Assembly (NCBI GenBank): GCA_947179485.1
Contig: OX359249.1
Location: forward strand, 1,426,001 to 1,490,000
Length of the DNA stretch: 64,000 bases
Direction: 5' to 3'
From: Allacma fusca
Lineage: Eukaryota; Arthropoda; Collembola; Symphypleona; Sminthuridae
Shown one piece after another: positions 46,104 to 57,212 of the stretch (its first letter is position 1; each line of letters opens with the position of its first letter). The position numbers were made by a program, and so were the translations under genes. Under the pieces are notes generated by a model. That model was not told the origin of the DNA and did not search any database. It saw only the letters and a program-made list of their open reading frames with translations.

Positions 46104-47027
46104 ATAATTGTATCCATATCTTCAGTTTAAGTGGTTAATATTTATTAAACAAGCTAAATTATATTCATTTCGACATGTAACAGACTGTCATCCTCAGGCA
46201 CTAAAAAGTAAGTGACAGATAAATTCACACAATGGAAAAAATAAACAATTAAAAAAACAGTTTTTGACGATTGCTATTTTTAAAAATTAGCAGTTAGAAT
46301 TTTCTGAGTTAATGGCGTCCATGCAACATCTAATTAAAAACCATCATTGACGTTCATCAATTTTCTGTCAGATTGTTGGATTATTAGACCCTATTTAATT
46401 TTCCTCAAGAATTGATTTGGTTCTTTTTTAGTTGACTTGGCGTTATCAGAATCGATGGAATGATTTCTATTGTTGTAAATATGTCGAGCAACTGCTGATT
46501 TCCCATAGTTCCTCAAACGAACATGGTTTATATGTTCTTTCAATCGTATGTGTAAAGGACGATAAGTTTCGCCGTAATAAATTTTGTCACAAGAATTACA
46601 CGGAATCTTATATATGACATGATTTTCATTTCCTTATTTGTCCTTGATTCGGTTTAGCATACTTTTGATTTTCTGACCAGGTAGTAATGTTATTTTCCAT
46701 TGAAATTTTCTTCTTAGTAGTCAGCTAATTCTATTGATAAATTACCCAGAAATGGAATGGGAACCCACTTGGCATCTTCTTCGGGATCTTCTTCTGTTTT
46801 TTCTATCCTGATATCAATTTGAGAGTCGGTAATGATATTAGGCTGTTCATTCCTTGTGGATAAATCATTCTGAATGATCAGGCTGGGCATAGTTTGATGA
46901 TTGAATGCGTTAAATTTTATTCGCATTCTATTTAATCGTTTTGAAATTAGACTTGATGAATGAAATTAGCAGTTAGAATTTTCTTATGGCTTCCATCCAA
47001 TATCAAATACAATTAATAAGAATAAAA
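46104..47027 (-). mobile_element. Second Penelope-like fragment, inserted in the inverted pLTR
   Basis: It interrupts the pLTR copy between GCAATACATTTAATA and AATACATTTAACG, so ATACATTTA may be its target duplication. The minus strand encodes a GIY-YIG domain and ends with a hammerhead-like core near 46168-46197. The left and right parts share a repeated AAATTAGCAGTTAGAATTTTCT segment (46285 and 46966). Confidence 0.7.
46420..46650 (-). pseudogene. GIY-YIG endonuclease domain of a Penelope-like element
   Basis: Minus-strand translation gives IYKIPCNSCDKIYYGETYR followed by LKEHINHVRL and AVARHIYNNRNHSI. This matches the Penelope endonuclease: IPC-x2-C zinc-type cysteines, the Y-x-G-x-T-x-R core and the later His residues. 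The RT that should precede it is missing, so it is a remnant. Confidence 0.85.
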
Positions 47028-47060
47028 TACATTTAACGTTACTACTAGTATATCATTTGA

Positions 47061-47085
47061 CTGACGAAGAGCCAAAGCTCGAAAC
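47061..47085 (+). ncRNA. Hammerhead-ribozyme-like core in the Penelope pLTR
   Basis: CTGACGA is followed by a 4-bp stem-loop (GAGC-CAAA-GCTC) and GAAAC, the conserved core layout of hammerhead ribozymes, which are known in Penelope-like terminal repeats. The core has C where CUGAUGA has U. Stems I and III were not proven. The opposite pLTR (32740-32767, minus) has a degraded form. Confidence 0.5.
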
Positions 47086-47464
47086 GTTGCTGCGAATAAA
47101 ATATAATCCTTGTGTTAAAAAGTGAATCTCTTATCTAATATATTACTGTTACTAGGGTTGTGCAGCTAGCGAGCTAGCTATTACATACAACTATTTACTG
47201 CCGTCCATTTACGATTGCCCTGAGCCTCAATTGCTGGCTGTACCTGCAGTGCTCGGTATTTTATAACCGGCATTACTTACATAGATCTAGTAAACAGTAC
47301 TTATTTAAAATGTTATTATCGAGCGTCTATAAATATGGATTTTGGGTTTTATTCTGTTTTGTGATTGCTTAACCATATCCGTTATTTTACATTTTCTTAA
47401 CTACCATTTCACGATTTGTGTTACCATTCGTTTGAGTTGGATACTGTTTTTATTTTGCTGCCAG

Positions 47465-49182
47465 GTTTCCGACTGGCGATGATCCAATTGGCGGTGACTG
47501 CAAGTAAAGCTGATAATTTGAAAAATGCCTTTCTGAAAATTAAGGAAGCAGCAAATGCCGGAGCACAAATTGTGGCATTACCGGAATGTTTCAATTCTCC
47601 CTACGGCGTTGGTAAAGAACTTAATTATCATAGTTATAAATGTAAAATAAAACATGTGTTAAAACAAGATTTCTATCTTTGCAGCTAGAATTCAAATAGA
47701 AATCAAGGTTTAAAAAACTTTAAAATGTACATAAATATTTTTGTGCATTGGATTTACAAAAATTTCTGACCTCTTCGCAATATTTTAGATTTTCCAACTT
47801 CTGAAAATTACATGTAGAAAAATCACCCGGCATCTATCTACCCAACCCACCCAGGAAACTTTTGCTTTTGAAACCTAACCTAACTAAAAATAAAAAACTA
47901 TATATAGGAAGAGATTTACTCAGCGTAAAAGTCGTTAACACGTAAACTTGTGATCAAAGCTTGCGTCAGTAGTGCCATTAGTATTAGTGAACGTGGCGTA
48001 TGAGCTTCTGTATCTCCGAAACTACATGCGAGAGCACCACAATTATTTTAGATGCGTGATCTCCATACTTAATTTACACTTCACAATTAAGTTTCATGAA
48101 AATCTTTGAAGGGCTAGTAAACTGTACTTATGTCTCCATTCTTCATAATCAACTAATTTATTTTTTAGGTTGGAGACACTAACTGCATAATGTATCGATA
48201 ACAATTTTATATTCATAAGAACTGTTTGCACTTAGATTATTTCCCGGAGTATGCCGAACCTGTTCCAAATGGGGAAACGTCAAGAAGACTATCTGAGTGG
48301 TCCAGGGAGAACAAGGTATATTTGGTAGGGGGTTCTATTCCAGAATCTGGGGAAAATGGCAAGTTGTATAATACATGCACAATTTGGAGCCCAAACGGAG
48401 ATTTGCTGGGGAGTCACAGAAAAGTTCACTTGTTCGATATTGATATTCCGGGAAAGATTTCGTTTCAAGAGTCGAAAGTGCTATCTAGCGGCCAACATCT
48501 TACAACTTTTGACACTGAGTTTTGCAGAATTGGAGTGGGAATTTGTTACGATTTACGATTTGCGGAAATGGCACAACTTTATCGCGAAAAAGGGTGTCAG
48601 CTTTTGATCTACCCTGGGGCTTTTAATATGACTACCGGGCCCGCTCATTGGAAGCTACTGCAGCAAGCTAGAGCAATTGATAACCAGGTTTTTAATTTCT
48701 GGATAATATTTCTATGCAAATATGAAACCAGTTGTTTTGTGTTTTATGATGTATGATTGCATGTGTATGTATATATTTATACAAAAATAGTATGTTACAT
48801 ATTTATTTCACAATTGTTTTAGCTCTATGTAGCTTCAGTCTCACCAGCTAGAGTTGAACAAGCACCTTATGTCGCCTGGGGTCATTCCTTAGCCGTAAAT
48901 CCTTGGGGTAAAATTATTACGGAAGCTGAAGAAACTGAAACTATAGTCTATGCAGATATTGGTGCGTTTTTAAATTAGAGCAATAAAACAAAGCCGTTCA
49001 TTCGAAATCTGGTAATTTCTTTCTTAAACAAATAGTAACCAACTTAATAATTTTCCATTTTAGATTTGAAGTACCTGCAAGAAATCCGAGAGCAGATCCC
49101 ACTGACAAAGCAGAGGCGCCGTGACATGTACGAAATCAAGGAACCTATTATAACTGCAGCAGCTCCCTCAGTTGTTATTTGA
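47465..49182 (+). CDS. NIT2: Omega-amidase NIT2 (nitrilase family), four visible coding exons
   Basis: Exons are 47465-47611, 48236-48687, 48823-48961 and 49064-49182. All introns are GT-AG and phases agree, giving about 284 residues to TGA, against about 276 in animal NIT2. Nitrilase-fold triad residues are visible: Glu in ALPECFNSP, Lys in [10 protein letters not shown], Cys in [19 protein letters not shown] and [13 protein letters not shown] are further family signatures. NIT2 hydrolyses alpha-ketoglutaramate and alpha-ketosuccinamate in cytosol/mitochondria, clearing omega-amides made by glutamine/asparagine transaminases. The first visible exon begins in phase so that A|GT TTC would give Ser-Phe, as in other NIT2 starts, implying a tiny upstream first coding exon not located. 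An in-frame ATG at 47416 reads straight in and is the alternative. No disabling change. Confidence 0.95.
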
Positions 49183-49689
49183 GAATAGTACGCGAATTAA
49201 CGCAATACTTGTTTGCCTAAAATCCGTTGTGCTTAAAATTATGCGTATCTATGCCAATTTGTTCATCCCAATTTTATTGAAATGATGGTCTTTCAAAAAT
49301 CAATGCCCAAATTAAATAATATTACTAATTACTAAATCAACATAAAAGGTTGTATGCAATAAATGACTCCCAAAGCATTAGCGACCAAAAATAAACCAAC
49401 TAAATTCAAACAAAGGAAGCCATTCATTCATTTTATGTACACCAGCACACACCATGCATTAATTTAGTCATGCAAAGGCACACGTGGCAAGAACAGCAAC
49501 AAGAAATTTTGGCAATTAAACCCACTGCATTCTATAAAACCACGAAAACGTATTAAAATCCTAGAAAATTGGACTTACAGTATTAAAAAGAAGGCATGGC
49601 CGAGAGGTAATTATTTCAACCAGTAATTTAAAACAAATGAAATCTTAATGGCAATCAATTAATTAGATTCTTCCTTGTAATCCTACTTC
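49183..49689. other. 3' flank of NIT2, no other feature
   Basis: AT-rich sequence. ATTAAATAAT and GCAATAAATGA (near 49310-49370) could provide polyadenylation for NIT2. Nothing else seen. Confidence 0.5.
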
Positions 49690-51210
49690 ATCCTAACCAC
49701 CAGAGAGCTCATACAATATCTAGGTGCTGAAAGAATCTTGTATGGTGTGAACAGAAACAAAATCAATGACGACAAAAAACTTCTAGCAACTTGATGTGGT
49801 CTTCTGAAGAGCTCAATATGCGAAGCACAAGCATAGCAAAACGTGACTACTGGCTGAATTTCTATTACGACCATTTCATTTTGACTACAGCCGCTCGACA
49901 TCGTTTTCGTCACAATCATGCTCTCGAGCAGCTTCGACCCAAATATAAATTGGCTAAATCAGTATGGTTGAAACAGACATGCTGTCAATAAGCACGTTTT
50001 CCTATGCATATAGCTTTCCACTTACTGCTCTTTAGAACTTCAAAAGTTCTTGCAGATCGCACCAAATGAAACTACAAGTTTGTGTTGTCATTGATTTCAT
50101 TTCTGTTTACACCATGCTGGTTTCCTTCAGCAGCTCGAGATCAAATGGTCACACTTGTGATCTCGAGCTGGAACGTCCCGACCAAAAAATGACTAAATTT
50201 GTATGTCAGGAGCTAAAATGATTCTTCACGAGCAAGATACAGGAGCTGGAAATTTCTTGCCCTATTTTACACGTTCAGGGTCAATTTGGTGCGATGACAA
50301 AGACCACTTGGCTATTGTTAGGCTCCGACGGAGCAGCTCCAATTCATGAATGCGACGAATACGATCTCCAGCTACTGAAAGAACCCCGGATGGTGGGAAT
50401 AGAAATAAAATCAACGCTAGTTCTCAAAATTTGACGAGCTTGTAAGAAGCATGACGTTATTGATGAAATGGTTCTTTCTGAACCAGTAATATGGGACGAA
50501 GTGTTTTTGTGTCGTCGTTTTAGTTGGCAGCGAGGGTTTTACGATTGCAAGCTCGAGATCGTATTTGTCACATTCAGTATATCAAGCTGCGTAGTGCTAG
50601 CCGACAAGTTCCCACGGCTTTTGTACATGCTCAATTTTATCTCCGGACTGGAACGACGTCGCGAAATATTATCGTTTGTTTTACTGGTTCTTAAAGAACC
50701 ATTTTGACCCCCCTGAGCTTAGGAGGACCTCACTGACTTTAGAGATCTGATATTAATTTATTTTGGTCCAGACTATCCCGGTCTCTTTCAGCAGCTCGGG
50801 ATCGTATTAGTCGCAGTCATGATCTCGAGTTGCTTTGTCGGAACTTGACAGTAGCCCTGCAGTCCTTGTTATCACACCAGATTGACCCCGAACAAGGGAA
50901 AAATAGCAAGGAATTTAGTTTCATTTTCTTGCTCATGATGAATCGTTTTAGTTCTCGACCAACAGAGCCGTGTTCTGGTCGGAACGACGCAGCTCGTGAT
51001 AATGAATGTGACTAGTAAGATCCCGAGCTGCTGAAAGAATCTTGTGTGAACGGAATTAAAATCGATGACGACACAAATACGTGCTGTTTTATTTGACGTG
51101 GTCTGCAAGAATGTTTGCAGCACTAAAGAGCAGGATATGCAAAGCCAAAGCATAGCAAAACGTGATTATTTGAGAACTCAAAATTTCTTGAAGACCGCAT
51201 CAAGTGAAAC
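49690..51210. repeat. Complex repeat block, AGCTGCTGAAAGAA / CTCGAGATC words
   Basis: Imperfect units of 100-300 bp recur in both orientations. GCTGAAAGAATCTTGT..GTGTGAAC..AAAATC.ATGACGACA occurs at about 49730 and 51030 (direct) and inverted at about 50060-50140. The words GCTCGAGATC and GGAACGAC recur throughout. It looks like a decayed word-rich transposon with several units; ends were not resolved. The short open frames within are not convincing genes. Confidence 0.6.
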
Positions 51211-51909
51211 TACTAAAAACCAATAATCAGGATCTTTCCTTCAATTGTGAGAAGTATACAATATGAAATATCGTTTTAGCTAGTCAGAATTTCAGATAAA
51301 GGTTCAATTCGTTTTAGATGTAGCATACCTTTAGATGTATTCTATTCTTGATAACGTACCCGATAATGAGAACGATTACACTGAGATACACTAGTACGTG
51401 TGAACATTTAGAGTATCGTACGTATACGAATACACTAGAATACAAGTACATGTTTTCAGATTACATTAATTTATGGTCATGAAATAGTTTTACTGGGGTG
51501 ATGTGTACGGGTGTAGATAAAAGATATTACAATACCGGTATTTCGAGTATGGGTATTAGCCCATATTGAGAATAAGCATGGTGAATGGGGGCGGAAGTCT
51601 ATAATCATTTTCGCGATTGTTTTGAAGCCAATATAGTTCTATGTAACCGAAACGGGAAACTTGAGTATAATTTTTGGTCGTGCAAGTTGCGGATTAAATG
51701 TTTACAGCTTCAAAAACGTAGAATTCATTCCGTAAGTTGGCAGCGCATGTTTTATATGAAACGAATTTTCTTTTTACATTTTTAAAATCTAATTTTCAGC
51801 AAACCACAATAAGGAGGTTGATTGCTCTTCGTTTAGCACCATAATTGAGAAACGTATTTGAAATTTGTGTTCTCATTCGTAAATATGGTGTCCCAATTTA
51901 GAAACCCCT

Positions 51910-52915
51910 CAGCTACCTGGTGATCACTCCGTAATTTGCTTTGATTATCAAAATAATTTCATATTGCCTTCAACAGAAGTTAACAAGGAGTATTTCAACA
52001 GCCAGTTGTTGATATGCAATTTCGGTATTCGAAACATGAGAAGCGGTGAAAGTGCCATGTTTGTATTCAGCGAGCATTTTGCTGGAAAGGTAAGATAGCA
52101 AGTACATTTGACCATTTCGGTTTTCTTATTTACCGTGTTTACCTGAACAAATATAATCCATACATTTAAGGTTCCAACACAGTAATTACATGTATTTGGT
52201 ATGTTAAAGAAATTATACCACAGACCGCTACAAATCTGCACATATACTGTGATAATACCTTTAGTCAGAGTAAGTGTAGAGACATTTTTGCTGCTTTGCA
52301 ATACTTATCAGACACAAGGTTTGAGAACATTTGCCTACGGTATCCTTTTCCGGGTCATTCGCGAATGTCTATAGACGGCGATTTTGGCAGGATTGCGTGT
52401 AAAATAAACAATATGGAAACATTGTCCTACCCGTGCGATGCAGTTCGTATCATTCAACAAGCTCGAATTAAGAATCCTTTTATAATTGTGTATGTGAATA
52501 ACAACTTGACTGATGAATTGTGTTACGATGGTCATGTTGTGTTGGACGTGAAGGATTTTAAAACTGCCTTATTTCATTTTATTTTGTCCCCAAGAAAAAC
52601 AAATTCCAACTTGCAGAAATGTCCAGAATTTGTTTAATTAAGTTGAACTCATAACTAAATTTCAGCGAACGGTTTGTTTACGCTAAGACAGATTTTTGTT
52701 TGTTCAAAGATGGGGTGAATGTGAAAAACTTGGCGATATACAGCAGGTCGTGTAATGATGACTTTTTGCCAACTTCCGAACTGAAGCTCAAAAATGTGGA
52801 AGGGCTAAGTACATCGTATCAAGACCCAACGCAACGTTCTACAGTACACTCTATTGCTTATCTGGACGTGGTCTCAAGTACTTTAATAATTGACGTCTTA
52901 TTTAATGTGTCATGA
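51910..52915 (+). CDS. Unrecognised multi-exon gene, possibly transposon-associated family
   Basis: Three exon-like blocks occur: about 51912-52088 (PGDHSVICFDYQNN..YFNSQLLICNFGIRN, donor GTAAGA), about 52266-52560 (LRYPFPGHSRMSIDGDFGRI..NPFIIVYV) and about 52665-52915 (ERFVYAKTDFCLF, ending VLFNVS, TGA). The NFGI and PFPGHS...DxDFG blocks resemble a multicopy arthropod protein family that I recall often near transposons; the function is unknown. Acceptors at 52265 (TTTAG) and 52663 (TTTCAG) look usable. 5' exons were not located. The downstream polyA-like AATAAA at 52997-53002 is reasonable. Confidence 0.45.
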
Positions 52916-53649
52916 AAATCGATTTACAAAGCATGTGTTGAATTTAAATATTGTACATTTAATGGTTGTAAGGGCCCAGGCCAAGAAATCGACCGAATAA
53001 ATATATTATATTATTATTGTTAATATTGTACATTGAATTTTGTTATATTTGGTTGATTTTCAAATTTTATGAATTATTTACCGTTCTTTCCAAGTTAAGT
53101 CCCCATTTAATTGATACGCATCTGAAAAATTAAAAGTATTGAGAAAAACATTGTTTATATTTTATGAGTACATGTCATAAACCATAGTTCAAATGTATTT
53201 AGATATTTTTTTCGCAGAAACAATTTCAAAATTTATTGGGGTTTGTGAAACAAATCAACCAAACAGAAATTGAATTTGATCTTATTTGCATCACCAGATG
53301 CTTTCAAGATACGCTCTACGTTGTATTGATTAATTATTGGTCATCCTCACAGTAGAATTATGTAAATTCTTTGACTCAATTGCCTGTATCATAATCTTGA
53401 GCATTATAAGATAGGCACACATGCCTGTGCACAATGTACTTGCTACATATTTATGCAAGCAAGTTATATTTATTCAGTATTCAATATACATTCTCTTTAT
53501 AGTCACTATTGCTATAAACAATGTCTTTCTAGTCATAAAATAATTTGGCCCCGGAGATTCTCTCGTATGCTGTAATGTTAAATACTTCACGAATAGTAAA
53601 GTTCCCACTAGTCATAACCTCTCTATTGTCCAGCATATTTTCTGTCTCG
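52916..53649. other. no recognised feature
   Basis: AT-rich spacer. CTATAGTCA-like words occur at 53500-53640 without clear ends. Confidence 0.45.
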
Positions 53650-53659
53650 AGAATCTACT

Positions 53660-54379
53660 CTTCATATAGTCACGTTATTCCATTGGAGACATTTCGATGT
53701 TTTTAAAACCTGGATTGCAACTTCTAGTGACAAAGTACCTGTCATTTTAAAGCTTAAACTATCACTACAAGATCATGGGGAAGAGATGGCTCAACAGTTG
53801 GAGAGGGTGAGTGCTGTGTATCCTGGGCTGTCAAAAACTTTAAAATATCTAGAAGGGAATTATGTTCCCGCATGCTCAGTGTGGAGTACTTTGCAACAGA
53901 TCAAAAATTTAATAAACAATTTAGGAGTGCCGTCTGATAAATTATCGCTTTATCTCAACCAAAAACACCCAGCAAATAAATTCTGGGAAGACGCTCAAAT
54001 TCTGGATCCTCGGTTTTGTCCGGAAAATATTTGCGAGGGCATTCCCTCGTCGCTTTTAAAATTTTCCAGCAAAACAATTCCATTAGAAGATTTGGTTCAA
54101 TACCGTACGCTGAGTGAAATGGAGAATTTGCGTCAAACAGCGGAAGTTGACGTTATGGCATTCTGGCTGAAATTTTCTCGAGAAATGCGGATTTAGTCGG
54201 AGGTGGCACTGAAAGTGATTTCCGTACCTAGCAGTAGCACTCCAGTTGAGAGGAATTTTTCTTATTTAAAAAAGCATCTTGTACCCCAGCAGCTAAAACT
54301 TACCGAAGAAATTGTTGACATTCACATGCGTGTGGTATTTAACGATTCGAGTTCTACCAGACTATTTGGATGGCAATAA
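53660..54379 (+). pseudogene. hAT transposase C-terminal part with dimerisation domain, in-frame TAG
   Basis: A frame open from about 53660 (with ATG at 53786) encodes helical transposase sequence (WSTLQQIKNLINNL, WEDAQILDPRFCPENI). A TAG at 54194-54196 interrupts it. The same frame then gives VISVPSSSTPVERNFSYLKKH, the hAT C-terminal dimerisation (hATC) signature with conserved S-x-x-x-VER-x-FS, ending near 54379. The N-terminal BED finger and catalytic domain are missing. It is a fragment, the only hAT transposase trace in a window full of hAT-like non-autonomous elements. Confidence 0.8.
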
Positions 54380-54414
54380 TGATTAAGTAATTATAATTTC
54401 AGTGATTCGATGTA

Positions 54415-55305
54415 CAGTGAAATCTCTTTATAACGGAATCGCAGGATGCCTAATATTTTTGTCCGTTATAGTCATTTTCCGTTATAAGCTATAACGGACC
54501 AATTCCGTTATAATGTAATAGGACCTTGAATAATGTATTAAAAGGTAAACTAATTTTCCGAAAACGAATTACATAACCCGTGACATGATATTTAACAAGT
54601 TGATCGTAAAATTGTTTATCAGAAGACATGCCCAAACACCCAAAACACAAAATATCAAACATTAGTGTACTCTCAGTCCAAACTTAAAGTAATTAGCACA
54701 CACTACAGAATTTGGAAGCATTTAGTTATTAATGGTTGCACAGGAGTGGATAATTTTCGCTTTAAAAAAAGCTATTCGACTTTAATTTTTAAAAATTCAG
54801 AATCTTCATCATGTTCTTGTGCTAGCCACCAGCCACCACGTCTTGAGGTTGGTTACATGCAGCTGTGCTTATGGTGTACTTAAAACACTTCTTACAGTTT
54901 CTGTATCATTGTCTTCTTGCTCAATATGTATACCAGAATTAGCACTTGTCATGACTAATATTTAAGATTTTTAAGGTAACTTGCCATAGATATATAGCAT
55001 TGATTTAATAAGCTTTGACTACAAAATGAATTTATAACCACGACCACTTAAACGTATATAGTGAGTGAACCGGTGTTGCAAACATTGGTTTCAGCAAGGG
55101 AACCGAAGTCCGCTATAGGCTTACAAATTATTTCTAAGGGTACATAAAAAAGGGTCCGGTATACGAAATATTCCGTTATAAACATGTCCGCTATAAGCAA
55201 ATATTGTGCATTGTTAACATAGCAACTTATGGCGGGAATGTGCAAATGTGTCCGGTATAATGAGATTTCCGTTATAAAGGCGTCCGTTATAACGAGATTT
55301 CACTG
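54415..55305. mobile_element. pogo/Tc1-mariner-like MITE (CAGTGAAATCTC ends)
   Basis: Inverted ends CAGTGAAATCTCTTTATAACGG and complement are flanked by TA (54413-54414 and 55306-55307). TCCGTTATAA words recur at both ends. No transposase is visible. A different family from 31777-32583 but the same architecture. Confidence 0.85.
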
Positions 55306-55325
55306 TATGGGAATTTCCAATAATA

Positions 55326-55378
55326 CGTGGTTCATAAGATCAGGTTTTAGCTTCGCCATGAACCTTACCTATGTCACA
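55326..55378 (-). repeat. Gypsy 3' LTR, truncated to 53 bp
   Basis: TGTGACATAGGTAAGG... on the minus strand matches the start of the 5' LTR with one difference over 53 bp. Confidence 0.85.
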
Positions 55379-55392
55379 CGCTCCCCCCGGAA
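55379..55392 (-). promoter_or_regulatory. Gypsy polypurine tract
   Basis: CCGGGGGGAGCG on the minus strand directly precedes the TGTGAC LTR start. Confidence 0.7.
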
Positions 55393-56993
55393 AGGAAAAA
55401 TCCTCCGGATTTTTGGTGAGTTGATGGTTGACATGTTGCTGTCGGGTCACCGACGCAACTTTTCTCGCCTTTTTGGCACGGATGACTTTGCCCGATCTCC
55501 TACGATTGTTTTTAGTAAGCTGGTATCTTGTCATCTTCAGCTTGTTTGGAACGCGGTCATTTTGGCAGAGCTTTTTGACGTGGCCAAACTGTCAACACTT
55601 GGAGCATCTAACTTTAGACATGTTCGGTCTTGGTGGTAGTGGAATTTCGAAAAATGGGGTCTGGGCTCCAGAAGCAACATCTTCAGACCGATTCATGGGA
55701 GCGCTGGATACACCAATGCTCTCTACAACATTTACATTTATGTTTGGGTTGATTGGAGCGACTTCAAAATCCCCATCCTTATAAAAATTTACCGAAACCA
55801 CTTCGGCTGGGTCAATGGAAGAACCTGACGAGCTTTCGGAAACCTCTTGTACATCCACCTCCATAGGCTCATGTTCACCGTCGTCGGTGGTGATTGTAAG
55901 AGTTGACAAGTTACCGTTGACAATTTCCAAAATAGGATCTTTGTATGCGAAAGCTAGCTTGGAAAGCTTTACACTTTGGCAGAAAGTTAAACGTGATACA
56001 GGTTTAGGAAGACCAAGAGTAATTCTTATGGCGTCCGAACTAAATACTTGGTGGACTGGAAGATCTTCGTCCCTTGCTAATTGATACCTCCATGTGTTTA
56101 ACAATACACAAATTTTTGCTTCATCTGAATTTACAGGTCTATTTAAATCTTTCTGAATGGATTCAATAAATTGAATTGGCTCGGTGACACCAAGCACAGA
56201 TTGATGGACTGCTTTGGACAAAGATTTACAATCATTTGATTCCAGATAATTTAGCATAGAAATTAATTTCCCCCGAGCATTGGCTAAAGACTTAATATTA
56301 TTCCAGATACAAATGTTAATTTTAGACAATCTAGCAGCTACAAGTCGGGAATTAAAATCAATAATTGGACTTGACCAAATTATAGAAAAATCAGACTTTG
56401 GGAGCTCGAAATTTATATAGCGTTTCCCTAACTCAATTAGACTTACATCTATATCAGAAGCATGCTTTCCATTCCAGTAATAACTTGCACATTTTAAATC
56501 AACAAAATTTAACAGAACAGAATCAAAATCTCGAAACACAAACTTCACTACTCGGCCAACATTACATACAATTTTAAGCAGTAAAGTATTTTCAAAAATA
56601 GCTTTAAGTTTCAAGCAGATCAAACTACGTTCGCTTATCACTGGTACAACATAGCTTCTAGACTGAGTAGCTATTGAAACTACGACAACAAATCCGTAAC
56701 CATACGTACTTAAATTGCGTACAAATGTGTAAGCCAACTTCAGTCTCATTCATGACATGTTTATACATAGCATTAATAAGGGTAAGCGAATTACAATACA
56801 TCACTGGAGACTTAATAGTTAGAATTTTGAACGAATTAGTACGGTGCGTTTCGTAAAACTTCCACAAATCAATAGCATGACTTTGTTGCGAATTAATTTC
56901 AAAGCTTTGGGTGTTATTAATAAGCTTCATATGATTCTTAAGCCATATATATCTAACTTGAACGCGACCTGGGTAACTTGCTCCAAGCGACAT
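55380..56993 (-). pseudogene. CCHC zinc-knuckle ORF after Gypsy integrase (frameshift and TGA)
   Basis: Starts with ATG at 56993 (MSLGASYPGRVQ), shifts frame near 56740, then runs open to 55592. That stop is a TGA lying inside a zinc knuckle: CSKC before it and QFGHVKKLC after it fit C-x2-C-x4-H-x4-C with one residue replaced by the stop. The frame then continues through a basic tail (NNRRRSGKVIRAKKARK) up to the polypurine tract. About 530 residues in all, mostly helical, without signal peptide or membrane anchor, so it is gag-like rather than env-like. Its place downstream of integrase is not the usual order. It could be gag moved by rearrangement or a genuine third ORF. Confidence 0.6.
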
Positions 56994-57212
56994 TTTGAAG
57001 CTTAAGGGTACACCTTAGCCGCTATATAAAAAGCAAAAGCAAAATTACATACAATTAAAATATTTACAAGCATTTAAAAGCAATGTAAAATTCGACTACA
57101 ACCACGCATTAAAATTCTATTAGAGCCAGCTAACAAAAATTTTTAATGCGGTAATTAAAATAATCTTAACCTATTGCAACATCGCGAGTTGAAATTCCTA
57201 TCATATTTTAAC

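Larger units (their letters stand above)
32680..47155 (-). mobile_element. Penelope-like element (PLE) with inverted terminal copy, split by a LINE
   Basis: The minus strand reads, from 45460 across the LINE insertion to 34263 and on to 33420, the N-terminal part of a Penelope-type reverse transcriptase; non-coding terminal sequence (pLTR) follows to about 32680. An inverted copy of that pLTR lies at about 45510-47155, interrupted by a second PLE fragment (46104-47027). Inverted partial copies at the 5' end are usual for PLEs. The element lost the catalytic RT core after motif A and any endonuclease of its own, so it is non-autonomous. Confidence 0.75.
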
